DNA of 11,555 bases from an uncultured Collinsella sp. (GTDB taxonomy: Bacteria > Actinomycetota > Coriobacteriia > Coriobacteriales > Coriobacteriaceae), in assembly GCA_900549355.1 (NCBI GenBank), contig UROA01000060.1, positions 1 through 11,555 on the forward strand, written 5' to 3'. A model generated the notes under the pieces. It searched no databases. It was not told where the DNA came from and saw only the letters and a program-made list of their open reading frames with translations. The translations under genes were made by a program, and so were the position numbers. Every line of letters starts with the position of its first letter. The stretch's first letter is position 1. Shown in pieces: positions 1 to 6,990 of the stretch.

Positions 1-571
1 TTCTTAAGAAGCGCCCAAGCGTCTCGTTGGCAGCCATGCCGTGTGCGTTGCCGGTCTTTACGGCCGATGCGGCGCGCAGGGCGTCGAGCTCGCGCTTGCA
101 CTCCTGGCACATACCGACGGTGCGGGCGGCCTGCTCGGCCTCCATGCCGCCGGCCTTTTGCAGCAGGCGCTTGGCATAGTCGATCTCCTTGTGCGGGGCA
201 AACGGCTTGCCGCAACGCGAGCAGTGCTCGAGCGCATAGACGCTCTTGCTGGTGAGGTCGTCCTTGCTCATGACGGCCAGCTCAAACTCCTCGGTGAGCT
301 TGATGGCCTCCATGGGGCAGGCTTCCTCGCAGCGGCCGCAAAAGATGCAGCGGCCGTAGTCGATTGACCAGGTAATGGTATCGGCCGCAAGGTCGGTGTC
401 CATGCGAATGGCATCGGCCGGGCACGCCACGCCGCAGGCACCGCAGGCGATGCAGAGCTCGGCATTGTGCTCGGGCTTGCCGCGCATGTCCTTGTTGGTG
501 GGGAACGGCGCAAACGGGTACTTGACCGTCGCGTCGCCGGCCTTGGCGTTAACCTTCCAAAGCTTCAGCAT
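1..571 (-). CDS. hyfH: HyfH, formate hydrogenlyase / hydrogenase-4 ferredoxin-type subunit (partial at left edge)
   Basis: This iron-sulfur subunit of the peripheral arm relays electrons within the hydrogenase module and is homologous to HycF/HyfH and NuoI. The frame is open from ATG 571 to base 1 (190 codons seen, no stop). Two [4Fe-4S] motifs are visible: C40-x2-C43-x2-C46-x3-C50-P and C75-x2-C78-x2-C81-x3-C85-P, the second in CIFCGRCEEACP, which is close to E. coli HycF. Two later pairs, C117-x2-C120 and C155-x2-C158 (CQECKR), match the extra cysteine pairs of HycF. E. coli HycF/HyfH are about 180 residues, so most of the protein is present, but the window ends before its stop and it already runs slightly long. 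The start has AGGAGG at 586..581, 9 nt upstream, and lies 1 nt after the hyfG stop (TAATATG), which suggests translational coupling. The next gene to the left should be hyfI, the [NiFe] small subunit. Confidence 0.93.
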   Translation of the reverse strand, partial: MLKLWKVNAKAGDATVKYPFAPFPTNKDMRGKPEHNAELCIACGACGVACPADAIRMDTDLAADTITWSIDYGRCIFCGRCEEACPMEAIKLTEEFELAVMSKDDLTSKSVYALEHCSRCGKPFAPHKEIDYAKRLLQKAGGMEAEQAARTVGMCQECKRELDALRAASAVKTGNAHGMAANETLGRFLR

Positions 572-572
572 A

Positions 573-2345
573 TTAGAGCGCCTCCTCATCGAGCGGAGCG
601 GCCATGGTGCCCTCGCCCGCGAGCGGCGACTTGTCGCGCCAGAAGTTCTCGAACTGCTCCTTGTCGAGCACGTGGTCGCGCTTGGCGGCGACATCGGTCA
701 CCGTCACGCGGTCGGTGCAGGAATAGCACGGGTCGAGCGAGCCAACGATCAGCGCCGCATCGCCCACGGTGTTGCCGCGGAACATGTAGCGCAGGACCGG
801 CCAGTTACTGTACGTGGCGGCCTTGGCGCGCCAGCGGTAGCACTTCTGGTTATTGCCGAGCATGGCCCAGTGCACGTCCTCGCCGCGCGGCGCCTCGGTG
901 GCACCGATGGCGTACTTGTGCGGGGTGTACTCCCAATCCGTGGTGAGGATGGGGCCCGACGGGCAGTTCTCGAGCATGGTCTCGATCATATCGATCGAAT
1001 CGTAGACCTCCTGGATGCGAACGGCGGTACGGCCGAAGGCATCGCAGGTGTCAGCCGTGGCGGCGTGCATCTTTTGAACGTCCGGATCGGCGTAGCCGTC
1101 GAAGGGATGGTCGAAGCGCACGTCGCGGGCATAGCCCGAGCCACGCATGAGCGGGCCGACCGGCGAGAAGTCGCGTGCGATCTTGCGGTCCAAGATGCCG
1201 ATGCCACTCGTACGCTCAATAAAGTTGGGCGTGGAGAGCAAGACGTCGACGAGCTCCTGAACCTCGGAGCGCAGCTGGTGGATGGTCGTGAGCGTGGAGA
1301 GCTTCTGCTCGGCCAAAATGTCGCGACGCACGCCGCCGATCACGTTGAGGCCGTAGGTCTTGCGGTGACCGGAGAGCTTCTCGGCCAGGTCCATGGACTT
1401 CTCGCGGACGCGGAAGAACTGCTGGAAGCCGGAGTCGAAGCCGGTGTAGTGCGATGCGAGGCCAATATTGAGCAGGTGTGAGTGCAGACGCTCGACCTCG
1501 AGCATGATGGCGCGGATGTACTGGGCGCGCGGCGGGACATGAATGCCCTGGGCGCGCTCGACGGCCTCGGCATAGGCCACCGAGTGGGCGCAGCCGCAGA
1601 TGCCGCAGATGCGGTCGGCGAGGAACGTCACGGCGTCATAGTTCAGGCGCGTCTCGGCGACCTTCTCCATGCCGCGGTGCACGTAGAACAGACGGTAGTC
1701 GGCATCGACGATCGTCTCGCCCTCAACGAACAGGCGGAAGTGGCCGGGCTCGTCGGAGGTGATGTGCAACGGTCCCATGGGGACGAGCGTGGTCTCCTTG
1801 CCCTTGGTGTCGGCCAAGAATTCGTAGTTTTCCATGTCGCTCGCGGGGGCGGGGCGGAAACGGTAATCCATCGAATCCTTGCGCAACGGGTACAGCCCGC
1901 TGGGCCAATCGTCGGGAAGCACCAGGCGACGGCGGTCGGGCAGACCCTCGGGAATCAGGCCGAACATATCGCGCAGCTCGCGCTCGCCCCACACGCAGGC
2001 GGGGACGAACGGCGTCACGGACGGGAACGTCATCTTGGCGGGATCGACCTCGGTGCGCACGGTCACCCAGCCGGGGTCCTCCCCCTCCATGGAGATGACG
2101 TAGTACACGGCGTAACGGCCGCACAGGCTGCGCTCATCGTTGCCGATGATCACGGGAATCCAGCCGTAGCGCTCGTAGTACAGGTAGTGGACGGCCTCGG
2201 GCAGTTTGTCCTGCTTGACGGTAATCGTCAGCTGGTCCTCGCACTGCCACTCGACCTTCTCGATGCAGCCCGGAACAGCGCGGCGCAGGGCCTCGACATG
2301 GCTCTCGCAGCGACGGGCATACACCTTGTTCTCAGTTTCAATCAT
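573..2345 (-). CDS. hyfG: HyfG, [NiFe]-hydrogenase large (catalytic) subunit of formate hydrogenlyase
   Basis: This is the catalytic subunit that reduces protons to H2 at the NiFe(CN)2CO site on the cytoplasmic side, group 4 [NiFe] family (HycE/HyfG). It is 590 residues. Residues ~1-165 form a NuoC-like 30 kDa domain and the rest is the NuoD/HycE-like large-subunit domain. The proximal motif DRICGICG supplies C247 and C250, and the distal motif DPCYSCTDR supplies C540 and C543, so all four Ni ligands are present. Family knowledge from HycE predicts that an endopeptidase (HycI type) cuts after the arginine of DPCYSCTDR, here R546, removing a 44-residue tail. The E. coli HycE tail is about 32 residues. 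The ATG at 2345 follows the hyfF stop by 3 nt, with GAGGTGGAG just upstream inside the end of hyfF. The maturation genes (hyp, protease) are not in the window. Confidence 0.97.
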   Translation of the reverse strand: MIETENKVYARRCESHVEALRRAVPGCIEKVEWQCEDQLTITVKQDKLPEAVHYLYYERYGWIPVIIGNDERSLCGRYAVYYVISMEGEDPGWVTVRTEVDPAKMTFPSVTPFVPACVWGERELRDMFGLIPEGLPDRRRLVLPDDWPSGLYPLRKDSMDYRFRPAPASDMENYEFLADTKGKETTLVPMGPLHITSDEPGHFRLFVEGETIVDADYRLFYVHRGMEKVAETRLNYDAVTFLADRICGICGCAHSVAYAEAVERAQGIHVPPRAQYIRAIMLEVERLHSHLLNIGLASHYTGFDSGFQQFFRVREKSMDLAEKLSGHRKTYGLNVIGGVRRDILAEQKLSTLTTIHQLRSEVQELVDVLLSTPNFIERTSGIGILDRKIARDFSPVGPLMRGSGYARDVRFDHPFDGYADPDVQKMHAATADTCDAFGRTAVRIQEVYDSIDMIETMLENCPSGPILTTDWEYTPHKYAIGATEAPRGEDVHWAMLGNNQKCYRWRAKAATYSNWPVLRYMFRGNTVGDAALIVGSLDPCYSCTDRVTVTDVAAKRDHVLDKEQFENFWRDKSPLAGEGTMAAPLDEEAL

Positions 2346-2348
2346 TCG

Positions 2349-3908
2349 TTACTCCACCTCGCTCTGAGCGGTCTCGGTACCGAACACAGCGCGGTACATC
2401 GGCGTCGCGTGAAGTTCCTCGGTGCTCTGCTCGAGCACGATGCCGGTCGCGGTCTCCACACCGTGCACGAGAGGCAGCGGGGTGGCGATGCCAAACCACA
2501 AGATCATGACGGCCAGGATGATTTCGGGGATAAGCATGAGCGCCGGGGCCTCATGCTTGCCCATGCCCTGGGGCGCATGGCCGAATACCGACTTGAGTGC
2601 GATGCGGGTGAGCGCGGAGATGGCCACGGTAAGACCGAGGGCGACCACGACGACCAGCCACATGGGACCGGCGGTAACACCGGCGACAAAAGTCAGGAAC
2701 TCGGAGATAAACATGCCAAAGGGCGGGAAGGCGCCAAGACCGAGCAGCGCCAGGACGGCGAGCGCGGCGGTTGCGGGGGCAACCTCGACGACGCCCTGGA
2801 TCTTGGCCAGGCTACGCGTGCCAAAGGCGTGCTGGATGTTGCCGGACACGCAGAAGGCAAGCGTCTTGGTAAAGCCGTGGAACACGCAGTGCAGCAGGGC
2901 CGCGGCGATACCCAGCGGGCCGCCGATACCCAGGCACAGGGCGATAACGCCCACGTTCTCCACAGACGAGTACGCAAAGCGGCGCTTGAGGTCGTCCTGG
3001 CGAAACATCGAAAGTGCCGCCACCAAAATGGACAGCGTGCCGACAATCAGCAGCAAAAGTTGCGGATACTCGGCGCCCACGGCCTGGATGGTAAAGCCAT
3101 AGAAGCGCATGATCACAAGCATGGCGCACTTGAGCAGCACGCCCGAGAGCAGGGCCGAGACAGGGCTCGGGGCCTGGGAGTGGGCATCGGGCAGCCAAGT
3201 GTGCATGGGGAACAGGCCGGCCTTGGTGCCAAAGCCGATCACGACAAACGCAAAGGCGAGGCGCATGAGCGTCGGGTCGAACTGGTCGGCATACGGAAGC
3301 ACGCACGACAGGAATGCGGCCTCGTGGGCGTTGGGAATCACGTCGGCGGCGTTGGCGTAGATCAAAAGCGTACCGAACAAGCCAAAGGCCACGCCGGCGG
3401 TGCAGACCATCGCATACTTCCAAGAAGCCTCGAGGGCCGTCTTGTTCTTGTAGATACCCACGAGGAACACGGTGGAAAGCGTGGTTGCCTCCACAGCGGC
3501 CCACGTGAGGATCATGTTGTTGGACAGGCACGCGAGCAGCATGGTGAACACGAACAGGCTAAACAGCGCAAAATACTGCTTGGCGCGCTCGGCGGGCATG
3601 GAGCCCTCCTCGATATCGGCCTTTACATAGGGCAGCGAGAACAGCCCCGTAAGAAAACCGATAAAGCCGATGAGCAGCACAAAGATGGCGCCCAGCGAAT
3701 CGAGGTGGAACCACAGGCCAAGAGCGCTCGCGGTGTCGCCGCTCATAAGGACGTCGCCGGCCGTCATAATCGACAGCACCAGGACGGCTGCGACGGAGAC
3801 CAGGTTGAGACCGGCAAACACGTTATAGGACGTGTTCTTGGGCAAAAACGCCATAACCAGCGAGAACACCAAAGGAGTCGCGAGCAGGGCGAGAATCAAC
3901 GTTTCCAT
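2349..3908 (-). CDS. hyfF: HyfF, hydrogenase-4 membrane subunit (NuoL/M/N antiporter type)
   Basis: This integral membrane protein of the FHL-2 membrane arm belongs to the proton-conducting antiporter-like family (Proton_antipo_M: NuoL/NuoM/NuoN, MrpA/D). It is 519 residues against about 526 in E. coli HyfF, and is hydrophobic along its whole length, with about 14 predicted helices by eye. The residues that mark ion-translocating members are present: a helix glutamate in AAVEATTLS (E140), a lysine in GTKAGLFPMHTWLPDAH (K229), and a second lysine in SGVLLK (K260). This subunit has no counterpart in E. coli FHL-1 (Hyc), so its presence places the complex in the FHL-2 type. The start ATG is 3 nt after the hyfE stop, with a GAGGGG-type ribosome site. 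The distinction from HyfB and HyfD rests mainly on position in the operon and length. Confidence 0.94.
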   Translation of the reverse strand: METLILALLATPLVFSLVMAFLPKNTSYNVFAGLNLVSVAAVLVLSIMTAGDVLMSGDTASALGLWFHLDSLGAIFVLLIGFIGFLTGLFSLPYVKADIEEGSMPAERAKQYFALFSLFVFTMLLACLSNNMILTWAAVEATTLSTVFLVGIYKNKTALEASWKYAMVCTAGVAFGLFGTLLIYANAADVIPNAHEAAFLSCVLPYADQFDPTLMRLAFAFVVIGFGTKAGLFPMHTWLPDAHSQAPSPVSALLSGVLLKCAMLVIMRFYGFTIQAVGAEYPQLLLLIVGTLSILVAALSMFRQDDLKRRFAYSSVENVGVIALCLGIGGPLGIAAALLHCVFHGFTKTLAFCVSGNIQHAFGTRSLAKIQGVVEVAPATAALAVLALLGLGAFPPFGMFISEFLTFVAGVTAGPMWLVVVVALGLTVAISALTRIALKSVFGHAPQGMGKHEAPALMLIPEIILAVMILWFGIATPLPLVHGVETATGIVLEQSTEELHATPMYRAVFGTETAQSEVE

Positions 3909-3911
3909 GGA

Positions 3912-4565
3912 CTACCCCCTCAGCTCGGACAGGTCGCGCGCATCGAGCGAGTGGGAGTCGTCCCAAATGCGACGCACGACGATGGACATGATGATGACGG
4001 CAAAGATGGCGTCGGTGGCGATACCGATCTCGATGATCTCGGGAGCGGTGGGAGCCAAAAGCGCGAGCGTCACATGGCTGCCGTTTTCCATAAGGCAGTA
4101 TCCAAAGATCTGCTTCATGATGTTGCGCTGCGAAATGATGCAGGTGAGGCCCACAAAGAAGTGAGCGAAGCTAATAGCGAGCGCAGGCGTTGCGACCTCG
4201 GCCGTGGGCAGGCTGATCTGCGTCACGACGGCAAAGCAAATCGCGACCTCGACGGCGATGATGCAAATGGCCCACGCGGGCTTAAGGCCGGCCTTGAGCG
4301 ATGCGTCGCTCGGCTCACCCATCTTCTTGTATGCGCGGTTGAGGATATAAGGGACCAGGACGACCTTGGTGATAAAGGCAGATCCAGCCCACATAAGCAG
4401 CTCCTGCGCACCAGTGGTGACACCGAGCGTGGCGAGAAGCCCCACGAGCACCAGCGACTGCACCGCATACCAGTGGATGGAATGTTTGATGTTCTTGGAG
4501 ACAACCACCATGGTGGACGTGACGATCAGAAGGCCGCCAAGGATGTTGACGATCGAATAACCCAT
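3912..4565 (-). CDS. hyfE: HyfE, hydrogenase-4 membrane subunit (NuoK-like)
   Basis: This small integral membrane protein of the FHL-2 membrane arm has 217 residues against 216 in E. coli HyfE. About six hydrophobic helices are visible. The C-terminal half (~residues 125-200) resembles NuoK/MnhC-type subunits and carries acidic residues in or near helices (E160 in CLMENGSH, E176 and E179 in PEIIEIGIATDAIF). FHL-1 has no HyfE equivalent, so it is a marker of the Hyf type. In complex I the NuoK-like element lies between NuoH and the antiporter subunits and helps couple electron transfer to ion movement; an equivalent role here is inferred. ATG 4565 is preceded by GGAGG overlapping the TAG of hyfD, with a 13-nt gap. 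Confidence 0.93.
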   Translation of the reverse strand: MGYSIVNILGGLLIVTSTMVVVSKNIKHSIHWYAVQSLVLVGLLATLGVTTGAQELLMWAGSAFITKVVLVPYILNRAYKKMGEPSDASLKAGLKPAWAICIIAVEVAICFAVVTQISLPTAEVATPALAISFAHFFVGLTCIISQRNIMKQIFGYCLMENGSHVTLALLAPTAPEIIEIGIATDAIFAVIIMSIVVRRIWDDSHSLDARDLSELRG

Positions 4566-4578
4566 GTCGTTCTACCTC

Positions 4579-6036
4579 CTAACCGATCCAGCTGGCCGAA
4601 AGCGGGCCGCTGACGATGACCATGATGATGAGCACGATGAACACAAACGCCATCGCGCGGGGAAGCGGGGCTCCCGCAGCGACCTCTTCGCTCGGCTCGG
4701 CGGGCAGGCAATAGCCCATCCACTTGAGGAACCAGGCGAAGGTGGCGACGGTCTCGGCGACCATAATGCACACGAGCACCAGGATCGCGACGTTGCCGGC
4801 ACCCACAGAAAAGCCGCCGGCGATGATTTGGAACTTCGAGAAGAACGTGTTCATGGGCGGCACGCCGGCAATGGCGAGCGCCGCGACACCAAAGCCCACG
4901 CCCGAGATCGGGTACTTCTTTACGATGCCGCGAAGCTTGGGCAGCATACGCGTGCCGAGGGTAAAGGAGAACGAACCGGCGATCAGGAAGAACAGGGTCT
5001 TGGCGAAGGCGTGGTTAAAGATGTGGCACACGGCACCGTCAAAGGCCAGCTGGCTGCCAAAGACCGAAAGGCCCAGACCAAAGAACACATAGGAGAGCTG
5101 GGCGATCGTGGAGAAGGCCAGCAGGCGCTTCATGTCCTTTTGCGGCAGGTACATAAGGAAACCAAAGAGCATGGTGACCATGGCGTCGATAATGGCGACC
5201 CAGCCCACGATCTCGGGAATCTCGCCGGCAGAGACGAGTGCACGCGCGAACACGCACACGCCGACCTTAACCATCGAGGCACCATGCAGGTAGGCCGAAA
5301 CAGGCGTCGGCGCCTCCATGGCCGAAGGCAGCCACATGTACATGGGAACCTGTGCGGACTTGGCCCAGGCCGCAAACAGCACGAGCAAAAGGACGATAGC
5401 CTTGAGCTTGGCGTCGAGGCCGGCAATCGCGGTGATGGCGAAGGTACCGGTGTGGGCAAACACGATAGCGGCGCCCAGATACAGGCCGAGCGCACCGATA
5501 TGCGTGATGATCAGGGCCTTCATGCCGGCCTTCTTGGCCGTAGGCGACATGTAGTAGCTGATCAGGCCCCAAGAGCAGGCACCCGTGATCTCAAAGAACA
5601 CGAGCTGGCCCAAAAGGGTCGAGCTGTACACGAGGCCGGCCATGGCACCGATGAAGGTCGCGAGGTACGCGTAGAAGCGACGACGCGGTGCGTCGGGATG
5701 CTCACGGTTATTCTCGCTCATATAGGGAATCGAATAGATCACGACAAGCAGGCCGATACCCACAAAGGCGGGCGCGAGCAGCGTGCTCATGCGATCAAAA
5801 GTGAATCCCATGACGAGGGTCTGCCCAAACGAGATCAGGGGGACCTGCGTGTCGGGCATGCCGGCGCCAGCGAAATTCGCGGCGAGGGCGATGGTGCAGA
5901 CCGTCGAGACGGCGGCACCCAAAACGCTGAACCACTTGGCGTACGGACGGGGGAACAGGGCGACGAGCACCGAGGCCACCATCGGGGCCGCGATAGCGAC
6001 CAAGCCGAGAAGGGACAGACTGACTGCAAATGACAT
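4579..6036 (-). CDS. hyfD: HyfD, hydrogenase-4 membrane subunit (NuoN/MrpD antiporter type)
   Basis: This integral membrane subunit of the NuoL/M/N antiporter family has 485 residues against about 479 in E. coli HyfD. It is hydrophobic throughout, with about 14 helices by eye. Key residues are visible: E149 in VFFEITGACSW, K226 in WAKSAQVPMYMWLPSAM (a classic Proton_antipo_M signature followed by EAPTPVSAYLHGASMVK), and K257 in that second part. It is one of the two antiporter-like proteins that distinguish FHL-2 from FHL-1, so it supports possible ion pumping. The assignment to HyfD rather than HyfF rests on its place between hyfC and hyfE and on the VPMYMWLPSAMEAPTPVSAYLH segment. The start ATG 6036 has GGGAG upstream, 15 nt after the hyfC stop. 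Confidence 0.94.
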   Translation of the reverse strand: MSFAVSLSLLGLVAIAAPMVASVLVALFPRPYAKWFSVLGAAVSTVCTIALAANFAGAGMPDTQVPLISFGQTLVMGFTFDRMSTLLAPAFVGIGLLVVIYSIPYMSENNREHPDAPRRRFYAYLATFIGAMAGLVYSSTLLGQLVFFEITGACSWGLISYYMSPTAKKAGMKALIITHIGALGLYLGAAIVFAHTGTFAITAIAGLDAKLKAIVLLLVLFAAWAKSAQVPMYMWLPSAMEAPTPVSAYLHGASMVKVGVCVFARALVSAGEIPEIVGWVAIIDAMVTMLFGFLMYLPQKDMKRLLAFSTIAQLSYVFFGLGLSVFGSQLAFDGAVCHIFNHAFAKTLFFLIAGSFSFTLGTRMLPKLRGIVKKYPISGVGFGVAALAIAGVPPMNTFFSKFQIIAGGFSVGAGNVAILVLVCIMVAETVATFAWFLKWMGYCLPAEPSEEVAAGAPLPRAMAFVFIVLIIMVIVSGPLSASWIG

Positions 6037-6051
6037 TGTTTCTCCCTTCTC

Positions 6052-6978
6052 CTACACGCCGACGACCACGAAGACAAACGCCAGAACGGCGATGCCCACG
6101 ACGGCCCAGGTCTGATTGCCAAGCACCTTAAAACGCGAGCGCGAGCAGGAGTTCTCGATCACGCCGCATACGACAAAGTCGATCAGGCACTTCACCAGGA
6201 AGATGACTGCGCCCAGAACGGCGGCGGCGCCCACGGTCGCGGGCTCGCCCCAGGGGACGAAGATCGCGCAGAACCAAGCGACGACCAGGACCTGCTTCAT
6301 GGACATGGCGAGCTTGGCCATGGCGAGCGACGGGCCGGAAAGCTCGGCGAGCGGTCCTTCCTGAAGCTCCTGCTCGGCCTCGGCCTGATCAAAGGGCAGC
6401 TTGCCGAGTTCCATGTAGCAGGCGATCGCAAAGGCGATGCCGGCGAGGATCACGGCGACCGGCGCGTCGATGGCACCCGTCATGATGTGCTGGCCCATGG
6501 TGGCGATGTCGGTGGAGCCGCACACCAGGGCGGCGGCAAACAGCGCCAGCAGCATGGACGGCTCGATGAGCACGCTCATGAGCAGCTCGCGGACGCCGCC
6601 GATACCGGCGTAGGCGTTGGACGAATCCACACCGCAGAGGGCGAAGAAGAAGCGGGCGAGCGCCAGGCTGTACATGATGGTGATGGCGTCACCAAAGACC
6701 GGGATGGGGCTTTGTGCCGTAAAGAGCGGCAGGCCCATCGCGAGCATAAAGGCGACGGCGAAGAACAGCGGCGGCATGATGCGCAGCGCAAAGCTCGCAT
6801 CCTCGCTTTGGGACTCGGGGCGCGCAAAGAGCTTGGCCAGGTCGCGGTAGTCCTGCATGATGCTGGGGCCGCGACGGTTGTGCATCTTGGCGCGGATCAC
6901 GCGGCCGAGACCGGAGAAGAACGGTGCGACGGCCATGACGACCACGCCCTGCAGAACGGCAAGTACGATGTTGTTCAT
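6052..6978 (-). CDS. hyfC: HyfC, hydrogenase-4 membrane subunit (NuoH/HycD type)
   Basis: This integral membrane subunit joins the peripheral hydrogenase arm to the membrane arm and is homologous to HycD, HyfC and complex I NuoH. It is 308 residues, close to HycD (307) and HyfC of E. coli, with about eight helices by eye. Two cytoplasmic-loop signatures are present: KMHNRRGPSIMQDYRDLAKL (residues 31-50) and GKLPFDQAEAEQELQEG (202-218, with P205-F206-D207). These correspond to the conserved acidic loops of NuoH near the quinone and [4Fe-4S] N2 region of complex I, which in FHL face the HyfG/HyfI module. ATG 6978 has GGAGG at 6990..6986, 7 nt upstream, and the hyfB stop is 12 nt away, so translation is probably coupled. 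Confidence 0.96.
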   Translation of the reverse strand: MNNIVLAVLQGVVVMAVAPFFSGLGRVIRAKMHNRRGPSIMQDYRDLAKLFARPESQSEDASFALRIMPPLFFAVAFMLAMGLPLFTAQSPIPVFGDAITIMYSLALARFFFALCGVDSSNAYAGIGGVRELLMSVLIEPSMLLALFAAALVCGSTDIATMGQHIMTGAIDAPVAVILAGIAFAIACYMELGKLPFDQAEAEQELQEGPLAELSGPSLAMAKLAMSMKQVLVVAWFCAIFVPWGEPATVGAAAVLGAVIFLVKCLIDFVVCGVIENSCSRSRFKVLGNQTWAVVGIAVLAFVFVVVGV

Positions 6979-6990
6979 GCTCTCCCCTCC

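Noticed and set aside
375..1481. 368-codon plus-strand frame over hyfH and hyfG
   Set aside because: It runs antisense across a gene junction, and the cysteine-cluster and NiFe motifs on the minus strand settle the coding strand.
1482..4613. Very long open frame on the plus strand (1043 codons), antisense to hyfG, hyfF and hyfE
   Set aside because: It spans several real genes in the opposite strand and is rich in G, H, D, E, Q and R, as expected when Leu/Val/Ala/Met codons of GC-rich membrane proteins are read backwards. It has no recognisable domain, and the minus-strand genes explain the region completely.
4564..6033. 489-codon plus-strand frame covering hyfD
   Set aside because: It is an antisense shadow of a GC-rich membrane protein gene, with low-complexity charged composition and no family resemblance.
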